NCBI GenBank assembly: GCA_031274005.1
Contig: JAISQU010000001.1
Location: 1 to 19,611, forward strand
Length of the DNA stretch: 19,611 nucleotides
Direction of reading: 5' to 3'
Source of the DNA: Spirochaetales bacterium
GTDB taxonomy: Bacteria > Spirochaetota > Spirochaetia > DTKZ01
Both the position numbers and the translations under genes were made by a program. Positions 14,834 to 19,611 of the stretch are shown piece by piece (the stretch's first letter is position 1; every line of letters begins with the position of its first letter). A model generated the notes under the pieces. That model was given only the letters and a program-made list of their open reading frames with translations. It was not told the origin of the DNA and searched no databases.

Positions 14834-14875
14834 AACCGAAATCATTTTTCGGAAGGGCGGACTTTGCCCTAAACA
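14834..14875 (+). promoter_or_regulatory. Two leader hairpins just before the regulator start codon
   Basis: CCGAAA/TTTCGG and AGGGC/GCCCT hairpins sit in tandem within 45 nt of the ATG at 14883. The 5' part of the leader (from about 14764) is also GC-rich and foldable. No known SAM or SAH riboswitch consensus was recognised. The start codon lacks a clear Shine-Dalgarno. Confidence 0.35.
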
Positions 14876-14882
14876 TTATTTT

Positions 14883-15431
14883 ATGGATATTCTCAGCATT
14901 CAGGACGACAGGGAATTTCAGGTTCTCCAAAATATTTATAACCGCGATAAGGTTCGCCAAAGGGATTTGGCGGAAGTTGTGGGTATGTCGCTGGGTATGA
15001 CAAACGCCATCGTAAAGCGGCTTGCTACGAAGGGGTTTCTGACGGTGCGGAAGATCAACAACAGAAATATTATGTACGCTGTTTCGCCCGCCGGTATGGA
15101 GGAGATTGCCGGAAGGAGCTATAAATATTTCAAACGAACGCTGAAAAACATTGTATACTATAAAAATAGCATTGTGGAGCTTGTCCGCGGGGTGAAAAGC
15201 GCGGGCTTTACTTCTGTTTTTCTTGTTGGCGCCAGCGATGTGGATTTTATTGTGGAACATGTATGCGGGAAATATAATATTGCGTACGGACGGGCAGATG
15301 CTGAGGGCGCTGTTCCCGCTGAAAGTTTTATTTTGTATGGGGAAAACGAGCGGTCAGGGGATTTAGCCGCGGGCCGGAATCCGGCGGAACGGAAGTCCGG
15401 GAAGCTGCGGGATGTTCTGGTGAAAATATAA
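14883..15431 (+). CDS. Winged-helix transcriptional regulator upstream of ahcY
   Basis: A 182-aa protein. The N-terminal MarR/wHTH-like DNA-binding domain spans about 10-72: helices around FQVLQNIYNRDKV and RQRDLAEVVGMS, recognition helix LGMTNAIVKRLATKGFL, and wing TVRKINNRNIMYAVSPAG. A basic helical linker (76-105) and a small alpha/beta C-terminal domain (about 110-140, SAGFTSVFLVGASDVDFIVEHVC) follow, which could sense a ligand. The last 40 residues are polar and probably disordered. Starts further upstream (14763) would add a segment unlike the rest and no better ribosome site, so I use 14883. It is 10 nt upstream of ahcY and probably co-transcribed. Methionine-cycle control is inferred from this position, not from sequence family. 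Confidence 0.75.
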   Translation: MDILSIQDDREFQVLQNIYNRDKVRQRDLAEVVGMSLGMTNAIVKRLATKGFLTVRKINNRNIMYAVSPAGMEEIAGRSYKYFKRTLKNIVYYKNSIVELVRGVKSAGFTSVFLVGASDVDFIVEHVCGKYNIAYGRADAEGAVPAESFILYGENERSGDLAAGRNPAERKSGKLRDVLVKI

Positions 15432-15441
15432 GGAGTTGTGT

Positions 15442-16869
15442 ATGGACTATAAAATCAGGGATATTGATTTGGCGGACTGGGGCCGCCGCGAGATGGATCT
15501 TGCGGAAAAAGAGATGCCGGGTCTTATGGCTATCCGGGCGCAGTATGCGAAAAAGAAACCTCTCAAGGGGCTTAAAATAACGGGCAGCCTGCACATGACT
15601 ATTCAGACCGCTGTCCTTATAGAAACTCTTGTGGAGCTGGGCGCGGATGTGCGCTGGTGTTCCTGCAATATTTTTTCTACCCAGGATCACGCGGCGGCGG
15701 CTGTTGTTGTGGGCCGGGGTACGCCCAAAGATCCCGGCGGAGTTCCTGTTTTTGCCTGGAAAGGGGAGACTCTCGCGGAGTATTGGTGGTGTACCGATAA
15801 AGCTCTGGATTTTGGCGGCGGGGAAGGCCCGGATCAAATCGTTGACGATGGCGGAGACGCGACTCTTATGGTGCATCAGGGCGTGGTTTTTGAAAAAAAG
15901 GGCAAAGTTCCCCTGCCCAAAAAGAACGATCCCGAAGATGTGCGGGAACTTCTCGTGTGCCTTGAGCGCGTCTATAAAAGAAGCCCCTTTCGCTGGACAA
16001 AGACCGCGGCGGCCATTCGGGGGGTTACCGAGGAGACGACTACCGGCGTTCATAGATTGTACCAGATGGAGCAGGACGGCAGCCTGCTTTTTACCGCCAT
16101 CAATGTAAACGACAGCGTAACCAAATCGAAGTTTGACAATGTATACGGCTGCCGCCACTCCCTTATTGACGGTATCAACCGGGGAACCGATGTTATGATA
16201 GGCGGCAAGGTCGCTGTTGTCTGCGGTTACGGGGAGGTCGGCAAGGGCTGCGCCCAGAGTCTGCGCGGCCAGGGCTGCCGCGTTATCATTACGGAAATCG
16301 ACCCTATTTGCGCGCTTCAGGCCGCAATGGAAGGGTATGAGGTGAAAACCGTGGAAGATGTTGTGGATATCGCGGACTTCTTTATTACCGCGACGGGAAA
16401 CCGCAATGTCATTACCGTGGCTCACATGAGTAAAATGAAGGATGGGGCCATTGTGGGTAATATCGGGCACTTTGATAATGAGATTGACATGATGGGTCTG
16501 GCGAAGGTGCGGGGAATTAAAAGAACCCAGATTAAACCCCAGTATGACAAGTGGACATTTCCGGGCAAGCACAGCGTACTGATTTTGGCTGAGGGGCGTC
16601 TTCTGAACCTGGGGCTTGCCACGGGGCATCCTTCTTTTGTTATGTCGAACTCTTTCGCGAATCAGGTTCTGGCTCAGATTGAGCTGGCGCAGAACCTCGC
16701 GAAGTACGATAAACGGGTATATGTGCTGCCCAAGTATCTTGATGAGATGGTCGCCCGGCTTCATCTTGCCCAGATTGGAGTCAAGCTGACGAAGCTGACG
16801 CCCGCTCAGGCGGCGTATATCGGCGTTCCGGCGGACGGGCCTTACAAGCCGGATCATTACCGGTACTAA
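15442..16869 (+). CDS. ahcY: Adenosylhomocysteinase (S-adenosylhomocysteine hydrolase)
   Basis: Reversibly splits S-adenosylhomocysteine into homocysteine and adenosine with bound NAD, relieving product inhibition of methyltransferases. The protein is 475 aa, the size of the bacterial form that has an insert relative to the mammalian enzyme. Visible landmarks: GSLHMTIQTAVLIETL near the N-terminus, TTTGVHRLYQM, NDSVTKSKFDN (about 223-233, with the catalytic Lys and Asp), the NAD-binding GYGEVGKG (about 261-268), GNIGHFDNEIDM and the terminal KPDHYRY. Nothing essential is missing. AAGGAG lies 6 nt before the ATG at 15442 and decides the start over a GTG at 15436. It follows the winged-helix gene by 10 nt and precedes metK by 145 nt. 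Confidence 0.97.
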   Translation: MDYKIRDIDLADWGRREMDLAEKEMPGLMAIRAQYAKKKPLKGLKITGSLHMTIQTAVLIETLVELGADVRWCSCNIFSTQDHAAAAVVVGRGTPKDPGGVPVFAWKGETLAEYWWCTDKALDFGGGEGPDQIVDDGGDATLMVHQGVVFEKKGKVPLPKKNDPEDVRELLVCLERVYKRSPFRWTKTAAAIRGVTEETTTGVHRLYQMEQDGSLLFTAINVNDSVTKSKFDNVYGCRHSLIDGINRGTDVMIGGKVAVVCGYGEVGKGCAQSLRGQGCRVIITEIDPICALQAAMEGYEVKTVEDVVDIADFFITATGNRNVITVAHMSKMKDGAIVGNIGHFDNEIDMMGLAKVRGIKRTQIKPQYDKWTFPGKHSVLILAEGRLLNLGLATGHPSFVMSNSFANQVLAQIELAQNLAKYDKRVYVLPKYLDEMVARLHLAQIGVKLTKLTPAQAAYIGVPADGPYKPDHYRY

Positions 16870-17014
16870 AAACGGAAAACGGGCCTTAAAACAGCTCAGA
16901 ATGTTAGGGCGAGCAGGAACAGTCTGCTGTTCCGACCAGCCTCAGACACATCTACGGGGATAGCGGGCGGTATGCCATGAACCCCGGGGTGGGAAAACCA
17001 TGGGGAGAAAAATC
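16870..17014 (+). promoter_or_regulatory. Structured spacer between ahcY and metK
   Basis: Contains an 18-nt perfect hairpin GGAACAG-TCTG-CTGTTCC (16916-16933) and ACCCCGGGGT (16981-16990). The CCCC at 16982-16985 can pair with the GGGG next to it or with the metK ribosome site GGGGAG (17002-17007), two mutually exclusive folds. No U-tract and no clear promoter boxes are seen. It may be an mRNA processing or translation-control site; no known riboswitch consensus was recognised. Confidence 0.35.
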
Positions 17015-18190
17015 ATGGAAAAAAAGCGGAGTTATCTTTTTACGTCCGAATCAGTTTCGGAGGGGCATCCCGACAAACTGGCGGACCAGGTAAGTGATGC
17101 GGTGCTGGACGCCTGCTTTGCGCAGGATCCGGACAGCCACGTTGCCTGCGAGACTTTTACGACCACGGGTATGGTGCTTGTGGGCGGGGAAATTACCACA
17201 AAGGGCTATGTCGATGTTCAGGAGATTGCCCGCGGCGTGGCGAAAAAAATCGGCTACACCAAGCCTGAATATGGTCTTGACTACGAAAGTATGAGCGTGG
17301 TCAATGTCATTCACTCCCAAAGCCCCGATATTAATCAGGGTGTAAGCGGTCAGGGGCTTAAGGAGTTTGAGGGCCTTCAGGGGGCGGGCGACCAGGGTAT
17401 GATGTTCGGTTTTGCCTGTCTGGAAACTCCGGAACTTATGCCGGCGCCCATTAGTTACGCCCATAAGATTTTGCAGCACGCCGCGAAGATCCGCAAAGAC
17501 GGGGTAGCCACCTGGCTGCGGCCGGACTCCAAAAGCCAGGTTACAATCGAATACGAAGGGTATAAGCCCAAACGTATTGATACCGTTGTGGTCAGTCATC
17601 AGCATGACGACACTATTTCTTATGATGATTTAAAGCGGGAGATCATCGACAGGATTATCCGGGTTGTGCTGGAGCCTACGGGCCTGCTGGATAAAAACAC
17701 AAAGTATTTTGTTAACCCGACAGGCCGGTTTGTTATAGGCGGCCCCCACGGGGATACGGGTCTGACGGGCAGAAAAATCATTGTCGATACCTACGGCGGC
17801 ATGGGCAGGCACGGCGGCGGCGCTTTTAGCGGTAAGGACCCTTCCAAGGTAGACCGCTCCGCGGCGTACATGGCCCGCTATGTGGCAAAGAACATTGTCG
17901 CCGCCGGTCTTGCCGAACGCTGCGAAGTGGAACTGGCCTACGCCATAGGCGTACCTTTCCCCGTGTCCGTTATGGTTGATACCTTCGATACCGGCGCCGT
18001 TCCCGAAGACCTTATCGCCGGGGCTGTAAACAAGGTGTTTGATCTTTCACCCGCGGGCATCATTAAGGCGCTTGATCTGCGTAAACCCATTTATCAGAGT
18101 ACATCCTGCTACGGTCACTTTGGCCGCGAAGGTTTTACCTGGGAGAAAACCGATAAGGCCGACGCCTTACGGAAAGAAGCGGGAAAATAA
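17015..18190 (+). CDS. metK: S-adenosylmethionine synthetase
   Basis: Makes S-adenosylmethionine from methionine and ATP. The protein is 391 aa, the normal size. Signatures: FTSESVSEGHPDKLADQ at 9-25 with the catalytic His at 18, GAGDQGMMFGFA (about 124-135), and GGGAFSGKDPSKVDRSAAY (about 267-285). The C-terminus, YGHFGREGFTWEKTDKADALR, is complete. The ATG at 17015 has GGGGAG at proper spacing; the ATG at 17000 would add MGRKI and has a weaker site, so 17015 is preferred. It sits downstream of ahcY on the same strand, which fits coordinated methyl-cycle control, although the 145-nt gap leaves room for separate regulation. Confidence 0.97.
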   Translation: MEKKRSYLFTSESVSEGHPDKLADQVSDAVLDACFAQDPDSHVACETFTTTGMVLVGGEITTKGYVDVQEIARGVAKKIGYTKPEYGLDYESMSVVNVIHSQSPDINQGVSGQGLKEFEGLQGAGDQGMMFGFACLETPELMPAPISYAHKILQHAAKIRKDGVATWLRPDSKSQVTIEYEGYKPKRIDTVVVSHQHDDTISYDDLKREIIDRIIRVVLEPTGLLDKNTKYFVNPTGRFVIGGPHGDTGLTGRKIIVDTYGGMGRHGGGAFSGKDPSKVDRSAAYMARYVAKNIVAAGLAERCEVELAYAIGVPFPVSVMVDTFDTGAVPEDLIAGAVNKVFDLSPAGIIKALDLRKPIYQSTSCYGHFGREGFTWEKTDKADALRKEAGK

Positions 18191-18196
18191 AGTCCG

Positions 18197-18222
18197 CCGG
18201 GAATTGCGGGGGCAGTTCCCGG
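18197..18222. terminator. Hairpin terminator-like structure after metK
   Basis: CCGGGAATTG pairs with CAGTTCCCGG (one G-U type mismatch) around a CGGGGG loop, 6 nt after the metK stop. Only TTAATT follows, so the U-tract is poor. It lies between metK and the convergent XRE genes and may serve both. Confidence 0.45.
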
Positions 18223-18250
18223 TTAATTGCCGGGCCGGTTTACCGCGCTC

Positions 18251-18586
18251 TTAAATAACCCCGGATGCCTTCAGGTATTTGTGGGTTGTCTCATCAAGGG
18301 CGTTGTTTATTTTTTGATTCAGTTCGCAGTAATAATTTGCGATGCGGTCAAATTTGTCGTAGATTTCCATTCGTTCTTTGTCGTACAGCAGTTTGTAGGG
18401 CTTCAGGCCAAGGGCAAAGGCGAGATGTTCCAGGCTTTCCGCTGTGGGAAATCTTTTTCCTGCTTCCATTTCCCTGATGGTACTGAGGGACAGATGCGTA
18501 AGTTCGGCAAGGTGTTTTTGGGTAAAGCCCAGACGAGTGCGGAAATGTTTCAGGTTCGCGGCCACGAGTTTTTGCAGGGCGGACAT
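18251..18586 (-). CDS. XRE-family HTH regulator, paralogue 3 of 3
   Basis: A small DNA-binding protein of the Cro/C1 type, 111 aa from the ATG at 18586. The helix-turn-helix is at about 8-62: RTRLGFTQKHLAELTHLSLSTIREMEAGKRFPTAESLEHLAFALGLKP. The tail (63-111) starts PYKLLYDKERMEIYDKFDRIANYY and continues ELNQKINNALDETTHKYL, which matches the tails of the two genes upstream. I chose 18586 because MSALQKLVAANLK lines up exactly with the start of the first paralogue; an ATG at 18610 would add 8 residues. Neither has a visible ribosome site. It lies 55 nt downstream of paralogue 2. No toxin or partner gene is next to it. Confidence 0.85.
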   Translation of the reverse strand: MSALQKLVAANLKHFRTRLGFTQKHLAELTHLSLSTIREMEAGKRFPTAESLEHLAFALGLKPYKLLYDKERMEIYDKFDRIANYYCELNQKINNALDETTHKYLKASGVI

Positions 18587-18641
18587 ACGGGGTAGTATGA
18601 CTGCTTGCATTTTCTGTTACAAGGGGCGGAAGGATAAAGGC

Positions 18642-18965
18642 TTAAAAGCCCAGACGCCTGTGGATGGTTTCATCAAGCAGGGTGTTGATTTTTTCTGTCA
18701 GTTCAAGGTAGAGGCCCGCAAGATTGTCGCGGCTGTCGCGGGCTTCCCATTCATCGCCCTCGTAAAGCATTTCATAGGGCTTAACGCCAAGGGCTTCGCT
18801 TATGCGTTCAAGTTTTTCGGCTGAGGGAAACCTCTTCCCGTTTTCCAGTTCTTTAATATACGCCACGGGTAGATCGCAGAGTTCGGCGATACGCGCCTGG
18901 GAAAATCCCAGACGGACACGGTTAAATTTCAGATTAACGGCAAGAAGCTCCTCTACTTTTACCAT
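18642..18965 (-). CDS. XRE-family HTH regulator, paralogue 2 of 3
   Basis: 107 aa with a Cro/C1-type helix-turn-helix: NRVRLGFSQARIAELCDLPVAYIKELENGKRFPSAEKLERISEALGVKP. The tail PYEMLYEGDEWEARDSRDNLAGLYLELTEKINTLLDETIHRRL is alike in all three genes; by eye about half the positions match paralogue 1. Two adjacent ATGs are available. GGAG lies 6 nt before the second (18965), which also aligns with the start of paralogue 1, so I use it. That start overlaps the previous stop by one base (TGATG), so translation is coupled. Confidence 0.87.
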   Translation of the reverse strand: MVKVEELLAVNLKFNRVRLGFSQARIAELCDLPVAYIKELENGKRFPSAEKLERISEALGVKPYEMLYEGDEWEARDSRDNLAGLYLELTEKINTLLDETIHRRLGF

Positions 18966-19291
18966 CATGAACTCCGTAAATGTTTGCGGATGACTTCTTC
19001 CAGCAGGGCGTTCAGTTTTTCTTTCAATTCTGTTTTCATATCCGCAATGTTATCGTACTTATCGTAGATTTCCCATTCTTCTTTTTCGTAGAGCAGTTGA
19101 TAGGGTCTGAGGCCCAGAGCTTCGCTGAGGCGTTCAAAATTCTGGGCGGAAGGGAACTTTTTTCCTAATTCTATTTCTCCGACAAAACTTGTGGAGAGTT
19201 CGCAGATCTCGGCGAGGCGCGCCTGGGAAAGTCCCAAACGGTTGCGCGCGATTTTTATATTTTCCGCGAGAATGCTTTGCACATGCGACAT
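18965..19291 (-). CDS. XRE-family HTH regulator, paralogue 1 of 3
   Basis: 108 aa, first of the tandem trio. The helix-turn-helix is NRLGLSQARLAEICELSTSFVGEIELGKKFPSAQNFERLSEALGLRP, and the tail is PYQLLYEKEEWEIYDKYDNIADMKTELKEKLNALLEEVIRKHL. The conserved tail (PYxLLYExEEWEIYDKxDNIA then ELxEKINxLLDE) looks like an amphipathic helical dimerisation region. Start ATG at 19291 has no clear Shine-Dalgarno. An inverted repeat about 40-70 nt upstream (19333-19360) is a candidate autoregulatory site. Targets are unknown. Confidence 0.87.
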   Translation of the reverse strand: MSHVQSILAENIKIARNRLGLSQARLAEICELSTSFVGEIELGKKFPSAQNFERLSEALGLRPYQLLYEKEEWEIYDKYDNIADMKTELKEKLNALLEEVIRKHLRSS

Positions 19292-19332
19292 GCTGAGAAG
19301 TATGAAAAGCGTTCCCGCCTCTTACAAGCGCC

Positions 19333-19360
19333 TTAGAGCGGGAAAAAATTGCCGCTCTAA
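19333..19360. promoter_or_regulatory. Inverted repeat upstream of the XRE trio
   Basis: TTAGAGCGG and CCGCTCTAA are perfect 9-nt arms 10 nt apart, 42 nt before the first XRE start. This is the position and symmetry expected for an operator of a Cro-like dimer. A second, imperfect stem (GCGGCA-GCG / CGC-TTGCCGC) begins at 19361. It could instead be a hairpin in the leader RNA. Confidence 0.4.
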
Positions 19361-19510
19361 GCGGCAGCGTAAGGGTTTTCGCTTGCCGCGAAAAATTACT
19401 TTTTTAAAAATCCGGGTCATCTCCGTAAAGAATTTACTCAAGAACGGGATGACGGGAAAGAAAAAAATGCAGAAAGCGCCGATGCCGGTTTAAGAGCCTG
19501 TTCAGAATCT

Positions 19511-19538
19511 TTACAGGAGGGAAGCCGCAGGGTATAAT
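19511..19538 (+). promoter_or_regulatory. Promoter of the IS transposase
   Basis: TTACAG (19511-19516), a 16-nt spacer and a perfect TATAAT (19533-19538) lie inside the IS end, 27 nt before the transposase ATG. Confidence 0.5.
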
Positions 19539-19565
19539 TATGTAAAAAATAGGGGAGGGGGGGAA

Positions 19566-19611
19566 ATGCATAATTACCCGAGCGACATAACCCGCGAAGA
19601 GTTTGAAATTA
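19566..19611 (+). CDS. IS5-family transposase, N-terminal fragment
   Basis: Only 15 residues are visible: MHNYPSDITREEFEI. The YPSDITREEFE opening is characteristic of IS5/IS4-type DDE transposases with the DUF4096-like N-terminal domain. A purine-rich ribosome site (GGGGAGGGGGG) lies just before the ATG. The rest lies beyond the right edge, so integrity cannot be judged. Confidence 0.75.
   Translation, partial: MHNYPSDITREEFEI

Larger units (their letters stand above)
19494..19611 (+). mobile_element. Left end of an IS5-family insertion sequence (runs off the window)
   Basis: The terminus GAGCCTGTTCAGAATC starts at 19494 and matches 15 of 16 bases of the right terminus of the MITE at 501-776. 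The flanking triplet TAA (19491-19493) fits a TNA target duplication; the other end is outside the window. A transposase start follows 72 nt in. Together these identify the likely autonomous parent, or a close relative, of the family A MITEs. Confidence 0.8.

Noticed and set aside
15328..16857. 509-codon minus-strand frame opposite ahcY
   Set aside because: It mirrors the ahcY codons with no recognisable domain; ahcY is certain.
16870..17014. Known SAM or SAH riboswitch
   Set aside because: No match to the consensus cores I know, such as the SAH CCGAGGAGCG start.

Overview
The window looks like a chromosomal segment of a moderately GC-rich host-associated bacterium, most likely a Treponema-like spirochete. 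That is a judgement from gene content and general feel, not a search result. It is a normal housekeeping region that has been heavily invaded by small inverted-repeat elements. Genes are tightly packed, often overlap by 1 to 11 bases, and nearly all the unusual DNA sits between them.

Layout. At the left edge a minus-strand gene for a secreted protein (TTG start) runs off the window. Next come a small unrecognised minus-strand ORF whose 5' end is formed by a MITE-like element (501-776), a very large Lhr-type helicase (806-5233, minus), and an M23 metallopeptidase with a signal peptide (5223-6410, minus). Divergent from these is thyX (6521-7369, plus). A second MITE copy (7401-7562) and a remnant of a different repeat family (about 7567-7646) lead directly into coaC and an S58 autoproteolytic hydrolase (8226-9215). 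A small PQ-loop-like membrane protein is convergent with that pair. A compact operon follows at 9644-14146: ATC-hydrolase-like protein, corrinoid adenosyltransferase, SbcD/YhaO-like nuclease and a membrane-anchored YhaN/SbcC-like ATPase, with junction overlaps of 1, 1 and 4 bases. A 243-bp inverted-repeat element sits exactly on the stop codon of the last gene. A promoter with an operator-like array and a leader of about 210 nt then drives a winged-helix regulator, ahcY and probably metK (methionine cycle). The right end holds three tandem paralogous XRE-type regulators on the minus strand and the left end of an IS5-family insertion sequence.

How it fits together. ahcY removes S-adenosylhomocysteine and metK makes S-adenosylmethionine, so the regulator upstream probably controls the methyl cycle. 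The YhaO/YhaN pair is probably a DNA-end-processing machine held at the membrane. The most interesting part of the window is the repeat ecology. Two repeat families with different terminal inverted repeats share internal modules. One family has the same termini as the IS at the right edge, so it is probably mobilised by it. The modules overlap real genes: they appear to supply the start codon of the M23 peptidase, the N-terminal extension of a small ORF, and the upstream region of coaC. No CRISPR array, tRNA, rRNA or obvious prophage was seen.
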